Assembly: GCA_946221385.1 (NCBI GenBank)
Contig: CAMIGX010000007.1
Coordinates: forward strand, 62,001 to 126,000
Direction of reading: 5' to 3'
Origin: an uncultured Propionimicrobium sp.
GTDB lineage: Bacteria > Actinomycetota > Actinomycetes > Propionibacteriales > Propionibacteriaceae
DNA: 64,000 nt
Below the pieces are notes generated by a model. It saw only the letters and a program-made list of their open reading frames with translations, was not told where the DNA came from and did not search any database. How positions within the stretch are numbered: position 1 is the stretch's first letter; each line of letters begins with the position of its first letter. A program made the position numbers and the translations under genes. Of this stretch, positions 41,110-50,119 are shown one piece after another.

Positions 41110-42945
41110 CTACTTCTTGTCCTTGCCACCCTCGCCGGTAGACAGCGCGGCGACGAAAGCTTCTTGCGGCACCTCGACCCGGCCGACGACTTTCATCCGT
41201 TTCTTGCCTTCTTTTTGCTTTTCCAGAAGTTTGCGTTTACGGGAAATATCGCCGCCATAACATTTAGCGAGCACGTCTTTTCGCATCGCGCGGATGGTTT
41301 CGCGGGCAATAATTCGAGATCCGGTAGCGGCTTGAATGGGCACCTCGAACTGCTGTCTTGGAATGAGCTCTTTGAGTTTCGCCGCCATCGCGACGCCGTA
41401 AGGATAGGCCTTGTCCTTGTGCACGATCGCGCTGAATGCGTCTACCGGTTCACCGTTAAGCATGATGTCGACCTTGACCAGATCGGCAGCCTGTTCGCCG
41501 TCTGGTTCGTAATCCAGCGACGCATAGCCCTTGGTGCGCGACTTCAATGCGTCAAAGAAGTCGAAGACGATTTCCCCTAGTGGCAGCTGATATCGCAGCT
41601 CGATACGGTCTTCAGACAGATATTCCAGCCCGATCTGGGTGCCGCGTCGCTGTTGGCAAAGCTCCATGATTGTGCCGATATGTTCCGCCGGCGACAGGAT
41701 CGTCGCGCGCACGACTGGCTCGTAAATCGTGGCGACCTTACCATCGGGAAATTCTGACGGATTAGTCACGTGATGTTCGGAATGATCTTCCATGACGATC
41801 CGGTAATTAACGTTGGGCGCAGTCGAGATCAAATCCAAATTGAATTCGCGTTCGAGCCGCTCACGGACAATTTCCATGTGCAATAGACCAAGGAATCCGA
41901 CGCGGAATCCAAAACCGAGCGCGGCAGAGGTTTCAGGTTCAAAAGTCAGCGCAGCGTCATTTAGCTGTAGCTTTTCTAAAGCTTCACGCAATTCGGTGAA
42001 ATCATCGGCATCGATTGGATAGATGCCGGCGAAGACCATCGGATTCGGGTTGCGATAGCCAGCCAACGGCGTCCCCGCAGGTTTTTGCGCGTTGACTACA
42101 GTGTCACCCACCCGGCTTTGTCGGACGTCCTTTACGCCGGTAATCAGATAGCCGACCTCACCGACACCGATCGAATGCGAGGCGACTGGTTCGGGCGAGA
42201 TGACCCCTAACTCCAACACCTCGTGGGTGGCTTTGGTCGACAACATCGCGATGCGTTCGCGGTGATTCAATTTGCCGTCAACGACGCGGACGTAGGTCAC
42301 CACACCTCGATATGGGTCGTAGACCGAGTCGAAGATCAACGCCCGGCTAGGTCCGTCCGGATCGCCGACCGGAGCGGGCACTTGCTCGACGATCGCATTC
42401 AGCAGCTCGGGGACGCCTTCGCCGGTCTTAGCGCTGACTCGGAAGACCTCGTCTGGCGAGCCACCGATGATATTGGCCAGCTCAGCGGCGTGCTTTTCGG
42501 GCATCGCGCCGGGCAGATCGATCTTGTTGAGCACCGGGATGATCGTCAGATCCGCCTCGAGAGCGAGATAAAGATTGGCCAGGGTTTGAGCTTCGATTCC
42601 TTGTGCGGCGTCAACGAGCAGCAGCGCACCTTCGCAGGCAGCCAGCGAGCGGCTCACCTCATAGGTGAAGTCGACGTGCCCGGGCGTGTCGATCATGTTC
42701 AGCACGTAGTCGGCGCCGTTAACCTGCCAAGGCATCCGGACGGCTTGAGACTTGATCGTGATGCCGCGCTCGCGCTCGATATCCATTCGGTCGAGATATT
42801 GAGCGCGCATGGTCCGTTCGTCTAAGACGCCGGTGAGCTGCAGCATGCGATCGGCCAACGTCGATTTGCCGTGGTCGATGTGGGCGATGATGCAGAAGTT
42901 ACGAATGACGTCGGCAGGAGTGCTGCCGGGTGCTAATGGTGGCAT
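41110..42945 (-). CDS. lepA: Elongation factor 4
   Basis: 611-aa LepA, a translational GTPase that can back-translocate or help 30S biogenesis. G1 is IAHIDHGKSTLADRML, G2/G3 include ERERGITIKSQAV and DTPGHVDFTYEV, and G4 is NKID. The LepA-specific C-terminal domain ends with YGGDISRKRKLLEKQKEGKK followed by KRM. Full length for the family. It is the first gene of lepA-hemW-DUF3097. Confidence 0.98.
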   Translation of the reverse strand: MPPLAPGSTPADVIRNFCIIAHIDHGKSTLADRMLQLTGVLDERTMRAQYLDRMDIERERGITIKSQAVRMPWQVNGADYVLNMIDTPGHVDFTYEVSRSLAACEGALLLVDAAQGIEAQTLANLYLALEADLTIIPVLNKIDLPGAMPEKHAAELANIIGGSPDEVFRVSAKTGEGVPELLNAIVEQVPAPVGDPDGPSRALIFDSVYDPYRGVVTYVRVVDGKLNHRERIAMLSTKATHEVLELGVISPEPVASHSIGVGEVGYLITGVKDVRQSRVGDTVVNAQKPAGTPLAGYRNPNPMVFAGIYPIDADDFTELREALEKLQLNDAALTFEPETSAALGFGFRVGFLGLLHMEIVRERLEREFNLDLISTAPNVNYRIVMEDHSEHHVTNPSEFPDGKVATIYEPVVRATILSPAEHIGTIMELCQQRRGTQIGLEYLSEDRIELRYQLPLGEIVFDFFDALKSRTKGYASLDYEPDGEQAADLVKVDIMLNGEPVDAFSAIVHKDKAYPYGVAMAAKLKELIPRQQFEVPIQAATGSRIIARETIRAMRKDVLAKCYGGDISRKRKLLEKQKEGKKRMKVVGRVEVPQEAFVAALSTGEGGKDKK

Positions 42946-43111
42946 TCAAATCCCGTTGCTGTGCTCGCTTCGATACTGAATGTCTATCTTCCCACGAAGA
43001 TGCCTCAAATACCTCAGCAGATTTCCGCTGCGGCTGGCGCGGGAGCTTTTATTGCGCGGTCGCCCACGTATCGTTGAGCAGGATCGTGTTCCCCCACTAT
43101 GAAAGGCAGCC

Positions 43112-44341
43112 GTGAAATTTTTCGCTAAGGCTGGTGTCGTTGGACTCCTACTAGCGCTCACGGTGGGCTGCGCGAACGCCCCCGGGGCAGACCCAGACAT
43201 GCGATCTAGTGAGTCCCCCTCGGCAGCCAAAGACGGAAAGTCCGCTCGTGAGCAGACTTCCCCGTCGCCGACGCCAAATTTCTCCATCGGCCTGATTTCT
43301 ACCGCGAGCGGCATGACCGCTATCCGCCCTACTGACGTGGTCGAGGTGCCCGTCACTGGTGGCCAGCTGACGAAGTTCACCGCATACGACGCTGAGGGGC
43401 AGGAAGTGCCCGGCACGATCGAGGCCAACAGTTGGCGTCCTACTAGGCCATTTAAACCGCAGCATAAATACCGATTTGATGTCGAAGCGACTGCCAGCGA
43501 TGGACGCACCGCCACTGCGACTGCTTACGGCTTGACCGTCAATCCGGAACTGGTCGTCGAGATCGACTTCCTGCACACCCACGGTGCCGGCAATGGCATG
43601 CCGATCTGGGCCAGATTTGATTTGCCAGTCAAGGACCAGGCTCAACGTCAAGCGATCATGAATGCTGCGCAGGTGACGACCGTGCCCGAGCAGGAAGGTT
43701 CGTGGGCGTGGTTCGACCAAAACACGATGTTCTGGCGGCCGAAAGAATATTGGCTGCCCGGTTCGACAGCACACGTCGAGATCCATGCCGCCGGCCTGCC
43801 GGTCGGTGACACTTGGGTGCTCGATGATGTGTCAGCCGACTATCAATTTGGCGATCTGCGGGTCCTGCACGCAGATATCGACGGTCACTGGCTAACCGCT
43901 TACCGTAACGGCGAACAGGTCGCGTCCTTCCCAGCCAGCTATGGCAAACCTGGTGACGAGACCATGACGGGCACCAAGTTGATCATGGCCAAAGAGGGCT
44001 CGATCATCATGGATTCTTCTACCTATGGTCGCCCCGTGGACGACCCTGACGGCTATCGCTTGCGTGTGGAATTGTCGCAACGTGTCACCTGGTCTGGTGA
44101 ATATATCCACGCCGCGCCGTGGGCGGATGCCTCGCATGGCAACGCCAACGTCAGCCACGGCTGCGTCGGTCTATCTAATGCTGATGCCCAATGGATTTGG
44201 AATTTCACCGCGGCAGGAGACCCGGTCGAATTCACCGGTTCCACCAAGCGCGTCGCGCCCGGCGACACCATCGGAGCATGGGTCTATAGCTGGGACGAGT
44301 GGCTGGCCGCAGGTGACGGCAGGCTGACCGGTCTTCGCTGA
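43112..44341 (+). CDS. L,D-transpeptidase lipoprotein with Ig-like domains
   Basis: 409-aa cell-wall enzyme that makes 3-3 peptide crosslinks. It has a lipoprotein signal (MKFFAKAGVVGLLLALTVGC, Cys at about 20), then a Ser/Pro-rich linker, two Ig-like domains (about 60-245) and the YkuD catalytic domain. The catalytic motif is SHGCVGLSNADAQW with Cys at about 351, preceded by YIHAAPWA. The architecture matches mycobacterial Ldt enzymes. It starts at GTG 43112 after GAAAGGCAGCC. Monocistronic and divergent from lepA. Confidence 0.92.
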   Translation: MKFFAKAGVVGLLLALTVGCANAPGADPDMRSSESPSAAKDGKSAREQTSPSPTPNFSIGLISTASGMTAIRPTDVVEVPVTGGQLTKFTAYDAEGQEVPGTIEANSWRPTRPFKPQHKYRFDVEATASDGRTATATAYGLTVNPELVVEIDFLHTHGAGNGMPIWARFDLPVKDQAQRQAIMNAAQVTTVPEQEGSWAWFDQNTMFWRPKEYWLPGSTAHVEIHAAGLPVGDTWVLDDVSADYQFGDLRVLHADIDGHWLTAYRNGEQVASFPASYGKPGDETMTGTKLIMAKEGSIIMDSSTYGRPVDDPDGYRLRVELSQRVTWSGEYIHAAPWADASHGNANVSHGCVGLSNADAQWIWNFTAAGDPVEFTGSTKRVAPGDTIGAWVYSWDEWLAAGDGRLTGLR

Positions 44342-44756
44342 ACACTTTGCAGGACGCTTTGCGCGGCACTGAGTGGGGGCTCCCATTGGTCGATAGCCGA
44401 GCCAGCCGCTCATTGACTCAAGAAGGTAACTTCGATGGGTTTCGCTCATCAAACGGTGCTGCGATCGTGCCCGCCGCGAAGCATGCACTTGCTGAGCGGA
44501 GTAGCTTTCGACATGCGGTGACTGAGATGGCTTGGTCTCGATCCTTCAGACATGGCTCATTGAGTCAGGCGTGCCTCCAGGGGTTTAAGCTCTAGGGGTT
44601 TAAGAGGGCTCCCATAGGCTTCAGCAGGCTCATTTTGGGGGTGTCGCAGGTTAGCTGCTAATGTGGGACGTCGCGTTCACCGCCAGGAATATCAGTGCAA
44701 CTGAAGTGCCGGCCGGTAGAACCCCCGAACACCCAGAACAAAGAAGAGGCTTATTC
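44342..44756. other. 415-base intergenic region upstream of rpsT
   Basis: No convincing gene. It contains the short direct repeat AGGGGTTTAAG at 44579-44589 and 44594-44604 (15-base period), and two GGGCTCCCAT-like words (about 44379 and 44607). The last 100 bases should carry the rpsT promoter and leader. AGAGG (44745-44749) precedes the rpsT GTG by 7 bases. Confidence 0.6.
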
Positions 44757-45017
44757 GTGGCAAACATCAAGTCCCAAAAGAAGCGCATCCTGACCAACGA
44801 GAAGGCACGTCAGCGTAACAAGGCCGTCAAGTCGGCGCTGCGTACCCACGTTCGCAACTTCCGCGAGGCCGCTGAGGCTGGCGACAAGGAGAAGGCGCTG
44901 GAGTTCGCCGCCGTCGCCAACAAGGCGCTCGATAAGGCTGCCAGCAAGGGCGTCATCCACAAGAACCAGGCCGCCAACCGCAAGTCGGCCATCTCCGCTC
45001 GCGCCGCCGCGCTGTGA
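44757..45017 (+). CDS. rpsT: 30S ribosomal protein S20
   Basis: 86-aa primary 16S-binding protein. It begins ANIKSQKKRILTNEKARQRN and continues KAVKSALRTHVRNFREAAE, ending KNQAANRKSAISARAAAL, the classic S20 pattern. The GTG at 44757 follows AAGAAGAGG. Codon use is strongly biased (AAG, CGT, GCC, CTG), as in highly expressed genes. It is next to holA, a common arrangement, and ends in a strong terminator. Confidence 0.97.
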   Translation: MANIKSQKKRILTNEKARQRNKAVKSALRTHVRNFREAAEAGDKEKALEFAAVANKALDKAASKGVIHKNQAANRKSAISARAAAL

Positions 45018-45057
45018 GTTGGGCTAACTAAAACAGAGCCAGCAAGCTCGAACTTCC

Positions 45058-45105
45058 AAACAACGCAAGCGTCCCCCGCTGGGTGTGGGGACGCTTGCGT
45101 TGTTT
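45058..45105. terminator. Rho-independent terminator after rpsT
   Basis: 19-bp perfect stem (45058-45076 with 45087-45105) and 10-base loop. The inner arms read GCAAGCGTCCCC / GGGGACGCTTGC, flanked by AAA and TTT so the structure works on both strands, followed by TTTGTGTT. It would end rpsT and the convergent holA operon. Confidence 0.93.
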
Positions 45106-45186
45106 GTGTTAATCATCGTCGATCCATAAAACTCAGCCAGCTCAACACATCTCGCTATGCCTGCTCTCGATCGAGCTGATGTTTAG

Positions 45187-46167
45187 TCAGCGGCGGGTGC
45201 GGGCTTGTTCGATGCCCAAAATCATGTGTTCGAGGGCATATTCAGGGTCGCTGGCAGCGCCTTTGACGTCCGCATCAGCGGCAGCGATGAACCTTATCGC
45301 GGCGGCAACCGCTGAGGGCTGCCAGGAGCGAGATTGTCTGGCGAGATCTTTTATTTTCCACGGCGGGACGCCAACCTGTCGGGCTAGCTCGGGCTCAGCT
45401 AGGTGCGCTGCACGTAGGTCGAGATATTTACCCAATCCTCGAAAGCCGCTAGCGAAAGCGGCGGTCAACATGACGGGGGTGGACGTGCCAGTCGACAGCG
45501 TCCAGCGCAATTTGACCAATGCTTCACCCGTGCGGGAATTCAAGACATCATCGACGACCTGGAAGCCCTTCACCTCGGCGCGGCCAGAGAAATACTTGGC
45601 GATCTGCTGGCTGGTGAGCCTGCTGTCGTCAGTATCGGTAGCCAGTTGCGAGATAGCTCCAGCGAGCGCTCGCAAGTCTTGACCAACCGAATCGATGAGC
45701 GCGCGGGCAGCTTCTTCGTCGATAGATATTCCGGCGCGCTTGCCTTCAGCGGTGACGAACTTTGGTAGCTCCCAAGCTTTCGGTTCAGCGACCTGCTCGA
45801 CGGGAACCTTCGCCTTCTTCAAGGCGTCGATGAGCGCTTTTCCTTTGACCCCTCCGGGATGGACGAGGGTCAAGGCCAGCTCGTCATGGGGCCGGCTGGC
45901 TGCATCGATGATCATCGGATGCAAGTCGGTGCTGGCGTCGGCTAAGTCTCGGATCGTGCAGATCACCGCGCTAGAAAATAATGAACCGCCAAGAATCTCA
46001 CTGAGCGTGGCTGTTTCTAGGCCGACAGCTGAAATGTCATGCAACTCAGCGTCTGGACGTTGCTTGCGGGCAGCGTTCATCCGAGCGTCGACGACGCGGT
46101 CAGCGAGCAGATCAGCTGACCCTTGAACGAGCAATGCCGACCTAAAAATCTCAGCGGATTTAGCCAC
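45187..46167 (-). CDS. holA: DNA polymerase III delta subunit
   Basis: 326-aa HolA, the clamp-loader subunit that opens the beta clamp. Family features: SALLVQGSADLLADRVVDA at the N-terminus, LALTLVHPGGVKGKALIDAL, and the C-terminal KIKDLARQSRSW segment. It starts at GTG 46167. It is downstream of comEA-comEC on the same strand, the usual comEA-comEC-holA order, and convergent with rpsT. Confidence 0.94.
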   Translation of the reverse strand: MAKSAEIFRSALLVQGSADLLADRVVDARMNAARKQRPDAELHDISAVGLETATLSEILGGSLFSSAVICTIRDLADASTDLHPMIIDAASRPHDELALTLVHPGGVKGKALIDALKKAKVPVEQVAEPKAWELPKFVTAEGKRAGISIDEEAARALIDSVGQDLRALAGAISQLATDTDDSRLTSQQIAKYFSGRAEVKGFQVVDDVLNSRTGEALVKLRWTLSTGTSTPVMLTAAFASGFRGLGKYLDLRAAHLAEPELARQVGVPPWKIKDLARQSRSWQPSAVAAAIRFIAAADADVKGAASDPEYALEHMILGIEQARTRR

Positions 46168-46233
46168 CTGCCCATCATGGCATCAAGCTATGACGGTTTT
46201 TGAACCTGCGTCCTGGCTGGTGGCGCCTCCACC

Positions 46234-48594
46234 TCAACGAGTCGTGCTCGACTTGCGGTTTTGCGTCGTTACGGTAAGCCCATTAGCCCCCTTCCCGATC
46301 GCGATGCCGCCGTCATGGTCGGTGCGATAGACGCGCATACCGGCCGATTCAGCGAGCCGAATCGCACTAAGGCTGGGGTGGCCGTAGCTGTTTCCTCGGC
46401 CCACCGAGATGACCGCGATGCGAGCGCCTGTGGCTTTGAAGAATTCGGACGCTTGCCTTGACGATCCGTGGTGTGGCATCGCCAAAATATCTGCTCTCAA
46501 GTCTGTTGCGGCGCCGAGCATCGCCTGTTGGCCAGCTGGTTCACGATCACCGGCGAGCACGATGCGCAGTCCGTTGACGTTGGCTAGCCCAGCGACGCCG
46601 GTGTCATTTTCTATCGAACTTTCCGCTTGTCCGGCAGCCGGGGTGAACGGCAACGGGTCAGCTGCCAAGGTCTGCCAGGTGAGCCATCCCACTTGGAAAC
46701 GGTCGCCAGGCCGAGTGATCAGTATGGGTCCATGCCCGCTGCTGCTCGTGAGATTCGTGGCTGGACCGGTGATGACTGTGGTTGCCGGATACGCTCGCAG
46801 CACGCCTTCGAGTCCGCCGCTGTGGTCGGCATGAATGTGCGTGATGACTACGGCATTTAGGTGATCGATCGACAGCGAATGCAGACAGTCCAGCGTTGGC
46901 TTAGCTTCGGGACCCGTATCGACCAGCACCGCAGAGTGGGGCCCGGTCCGCAACACCCGAGCGTCTCCTTGACCGACGTCGCAGGTGGCGATTAGCCACT
47001 GTCCGGGCCAGCCGGGCTGTTTGGGTGCGACCAGGCTGCCAACGATCAGCACCAAGACCAACAACGTCGTCGTCCATGATTTGGCGAGCAGCCAAGGCAT
47101 CAGCGCACCAATCAGCAGGCAGCCGATGCTCAACACTAACAGGCTGAATGGATCACTGGGCCACTTCCAGCTGGCTGCGGGCAGCGCGGCGAGGAAATGC
47201 GCGATGCTGAGCACCGGTTGAATGCACCACCCAGCTAGCCATCCGATGGGATAAGACAGCGGCGACCAAATCGATCCGATCAGACCTGCTGTCAAGCCGA
47301 GCACGGTCACCGGTCCAACGAAAGCGCCGGTCAGCGCATTCGCGACCACCCCGACGGCGCTGATCGAACCGCTCAAATTGGTGACGATCGGCTGGGTTGC
47401 TAGCTGCGCAGCCAACGGAATGGCTAATGCTTCTGCCAGACCCGACGGCAGCCATTGACCAAGTACCTGCTGCCAGTTGGTCCCCCACCACAAGATCGCT
47501 GCCGACGCAACCACCGACAACGCGAAGCCCCAATTAATCGCCAGCCACGGATTGACCAGCGTCAACGTCAACACAGCCGTGCCGAGATGTCTAAGTCCAC
47601 GTCGTCGATCAGCTGCTAGCCCGGTCGCCGACAATGCGACCAGACCCATCGCCGCTGCTCGCACCACACTGGGTTCGCTGCGACAGATCAATACGAATGC
47701 GATGACTGCTCCAACAGAAAGTCCCGTCAACCAATAGCGTCGCGCTCCCAAACGTTTAGCCAGCGGAATCAAGAAGGCCAACATGAGCGTCAAATTGGTG
47801 CCGCTGACGGCGGTCAGATGCGTCAAACCTGTGGTCTGAAAATCATCTTTAGTGGCCTGCTGCAGCTGGGAAATATCGCCCACTACCAACGAGGGCACCA
47901 GGCCCGCTTGTTCTGTCGTAGCCCACCGCACCGAGGCATGCAACGCATGACGCACGTGATTAGACACCAGGTAGAACCCGGTCGGCCCCGAAAGTTGCTC
48001 AGCCGGCATCCTCAAGTTCAATATCGCCACGGAATGCTTGCCCTGCTTAGCAGGCGCGGCTCTAGCCGTGACCCGAACAGTGGTGCCCGCCGGCAAATCG
48101 CGCAACTGTTCGCCTAGCTCTCCGGTGGCGCTCAGTTGGGCTGGAACGCGTCCGCGCGCTTGCAAGTCGCGATATTCGACTTTGTGGATTTGCGCTGGCG
48201 TGACTGTGCGTTCGGGCAAGAATCCTTTAGCTGGGTAGCTGACCGCATCCGAGGTGAGCCGAGCTTCGACGGTGACGATGCCCTTAGCAGCAGCTGCCGT
48301 GGCAAGCAGATGGTCATACATCGCGGCCTGTCGCAAACTAGCTAACCCGGTGGCAGCGAGCAGCACCATGACGGTGGCCAACAAGATCCATCTCGCCCTC
48401 GCGATGATGTCTATGCACACGCCAGCGACCAGGATCACGCCGCCGGCCAAGACCCCCGCGCCAATGAACCACCAGCGTTGGTCGTCACCCATCAGCAGAC
48501 CGGCGATACTGCCTAACCAGGCGGCCAGTCCCAGCGGAATCGTGCGTAAGTCGATAGTCGCCGGCTTTGGGTCGGAGATCTGCGGCCGCGTCAC
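46234..48594 (-). CDS. comEC: ComEC/Rec2 DNA-uptake channel
   Basis: 786-aa polytopic protein that forms the inner-membrane channel for single-stranded DNA in natural transformation. It has an N-terminal membrane part with OB-like domain (about 1-200), a central competence domain with the motif LTHLTAVSGTNLTLMLAFLI (about 250-270), and a C-terminal metallo-beta-lactamase domain (about 530-770). The last shows VLVDTGPEAK, VITHIHADHSGG and MPHHGSSRQ. It starts at GTG 48594, one base after the comEA stop. All three domains look intact. Confidence 0.94.
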   Translation of the reverse strand: MTRPQISDPKPATIDLRTIPLGLAAWLGSIAGLLMGDDQRWWFIGAGVLAGGVILVAGVCIDIIARARWILLATVMVLLAATGLASLRQAAMYDHLLATAAAAKGIVTVEARLTSDAVSYPAKGFLPERTVTPAQIHKVEYRDLQARGRVPAQLSATGELGEQLRDLPAGTTVRVTARAAPAKQGKHSVAILNLRMPAEQLSGPTGFYLVSNHVRHALHASVRWATTEQAGLVPSLVVGDISQLQQATKDDFQTTGLTHLTAVSGTNLTLMLAFLIPLAKRLGARRYWLTGLSVGAVIAFVLICRSEPSVVRAAAMGLVALSATGLAADRRRGLRHLGTAVLTLTLVNPWLAINWGFALSVVASAAILWWGTNWQQVLGQWLPSGLAEALAIPLAAQLATQPIVTNLSGSISAVGVVANALTGAFVGPVTVLGLTAGLIGSIWSPLSYPIGWLAGWCIQPVLSIAHFLAALPAASWKWPSDPFSLLVLSIGCLLIGALMPWLLAKSWTTTLLVLVLIVGSLVAPKQPGWPGQWLIATCDVGQGDARVLRTGPHSAVLVDTGPEAKPTLDCLHSLSIDHLNAVVITHIHADHSGGLEGVLRAYPATTVITGPATNLTSSSGHGPILITRPGDRFQVGWLTWQTLAADPLPFTPAAGQAESSIENDTGVAGLANVNGLRIVLAGDREPAGQQAMLGAATDLRADILAMPHHGSSRQASEFFKATGARIAVISVGRGNSYGHPSLSAIRLAESAGMRVYRTDHDGGIAIGKGANGLTVTTQNRKSSTTR

Positions 48595-48595
48595 G

Positions 48596-49609
48596 TCAGA
48601 CCGTCACATACGGTGCGATTTGGGCATAGGTCTTAGCGCCAATGCCGTTGACCTCCTGCAATTCCTCAATTCGAGTGAATTTTCCATGTTCGCTTCGCCA
48701 AGCCAGGATCGCTTTGGCCGTGACGGGACCCACCCCGGGCAAACTTTCCAATTGAGCTTGGTTCGCGCTGTTCAAGTTCACTTTGGACGCATCACCTGCT
48801 GCTTGATCAGCAGACTTAGCTGAATTGCTGGATGGGCCGGTGGTTTGATCATCGGCGCGCATCGTCGATCCAGGACGCGCGGGACCACCTACGATGATCT
48901 GCGCGCCGTCAGCCACTGGCGCAGCGAGGTTTAATTCCCCTAGGTCAGCTGCTGAATTCGGGCCGCCGGCGGCGTCAATGGCATCGATGACGCGCGCACC
49001 CAGTTCCAGACTGACGACGCCGGGACGGACCACTTCACCCATGACGTGCACTCGAATTTGTGGCCGTGCGGTCGCCGTCACTTCAGCGCTAGCAGACTTG
49101 TGGGCGGTTGAATCCGAGGCTGCTTGGGATTGATGTTGACTGGGGCTCGAGGCTGGCTCCAGTTGAATGGGCACGGGCTCGGAATGTGCCCGGGTGGTCT
49201 GAAAGACCGCGAAAGTCAACACGATTGCTAGAACCAAGCCCAGGGCCGCCAAGTGCTTGGCCGCGAACTGCTTGGCGCGTGACTTGAAGTCCGGCACGGC
49301 GTCATCAGGACTGGCGATCGCTGCATCGTCTGACGCCGTCGCGGAGTCTGGCTGGTCAGGGTCGAACAGGTCGTCGTCGAATTCCCATGGCGCAGTTCCG
49401 GATGATGGCGAAATTCCGGATGAAGGCACAGCATTGGTTGATGGTCGGGCCGGCGTAGCTGAAGCTGGTGCCGTCCCTATTTGACCCGTGGGCGAATCCA
49501 GCGCACGTCGAGCTCGTCCGAGCGGCTCGGCTGTAGACAGCACCTGGCGCAACCGTTGGTCAGGGGTCAAACCAGCGGCTGGTGGGTCAGTGGAAACTAG
49601 CCGGGGCAT
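48596..49609 (-). CDS. comEA: ComEA DNA receptor with SLBB and helix-hairpin-helix domains
   Basis: 337-aa membrane-anchored DNA-binding protein. A disordered cytoplasmic N-terminus (about 1-110) is followed by one membrane helix (about 118-138, ALGLVLAIVLTFAVF), a spacer, an SLBB domain (IRVHVMGEVVRPGVVSLELG) and the C-terminal double HhH (VNLNSANQAQLESLPGVGPV; then RIEELQEVNGIGAKTYAQI). It binds incoming double-stranded DNA and hands it to ComEC. It is immediately upstream of comEC. Confidence 0.94.
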   Translation of the reverse strand: MPRLVSTDPPAAGLTPDQRLRQVLSTAEPLGRARRALDSPTGQIGTAPASATPARPSTNAVPSSGISPSSGTAPWEFDDDLFDPDQPDSATASDDAAIASPDDAVPDFKSRAKQFAAKHLAALGLVLAIVLTFAVFQTTRAHSEPVPIQLEPASSPSQHQSQAASDSTAHKSASAEVTATARPQIRVHVMGEVVRPGVVSLELGARVIDAIDAAGGPNSAADLGELNLAAPVADGAQIIVGGPARPGSTMRADDQTTGPSSNSAKSADQAAGDASKVNLNSANQAQLESLPGVGPVTAKAILAWRSEHGKFTRIEELQEVNGIGAKTYAQIAPYVTV

Positions 49610-49870
49610 GCTCTGACTATGGTTTTGCCCAACGGCTCACGGTCACACGGACAACATCGCTGGGGATAATCGTCACGCAATCGCAGTAGCTGTGGATTAG
49701 CCCTTAACGCGTTTACATGTCACCTGACTGCATGGCTGTCTAACATCAAGCGACGCACTTGCTATCAGCCGTGTGAGCTTGGTTGCGCGGTCGGGAGCGG
49801 GAATCGTTAGCGACGCTCAACTTGATCTCCGCGACGGCCGGCATGTCGTCGCCGTCGTAGGTGGCATCAT

Positions 49871-50017
49871 CTCGTCCCCGCGCGCGAACGCCAACAAGAC
49901 CGTCCAGCAGCAGTTCGCTGACCAGACGTGTCGTCCTCGCGCGCGCGAACGCCAACTGACCTGATCGGTGGCGAAGCCGGTACAAGCTATGTCGTCCTCG
50001 CGCGCGCGAACGTCAAA
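49871..50017. CRISPR. CRISPR-like three-unit repeat relic, no cas genes
   Basis: Three copies of a roughly 27-base repeat end at 49895, 49956 and 50017, with an exact 61-base period. The core is TCGTCCTCGCGCGCGCGAAC followed by GCCAAC. The middle and last copies differ at three bases near the end; the first is 2 bases shorter in the CGCG run. The two intervening 34-base segments are unrelated to each other. The core contains the 12-base palindrome TCGCGCGCGCGA. A 61-base unit is the type I-E spacing. No cas genes occur in the window, so this may be a relic or an unrelated repeat. Confidence 0.5.
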
Positions 50018-50041
50018 GCATGCAAGGACGCTGGACGTTTC

Positions 50042-50081
50042 CAGCCGCCCGTGATCACTGTTGCTGACCAGCGGGCGGCTG
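50042..50081 (-). terminator. Hairpin downstream of leuS
   Basis: CAGCCGCCCG (50042-50051) and CGGGCGGCTG (50072-50081) form a perfect 10-bp stem with a 20-base loop, 39 bases after the leuS stop on its strand. The transcript continues with AAACGTCC, so there is no strong U-run. It is adjacent to the short CTGGA/TCCAG repeat at about 50030-50043. Confidence 0.5.
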
Positions 50082-50119
50082 CGCGTTGGGGACGCCCGCT
50101 GACCGTCAGCAATCAGCTG

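Noticed and set aside
44347..44595. 82-codon frame downstream of the L,D-transpeptidase
   Set aside because: No convincing start signal, atypical composition and no known domain; the region is better treated as intergenic.
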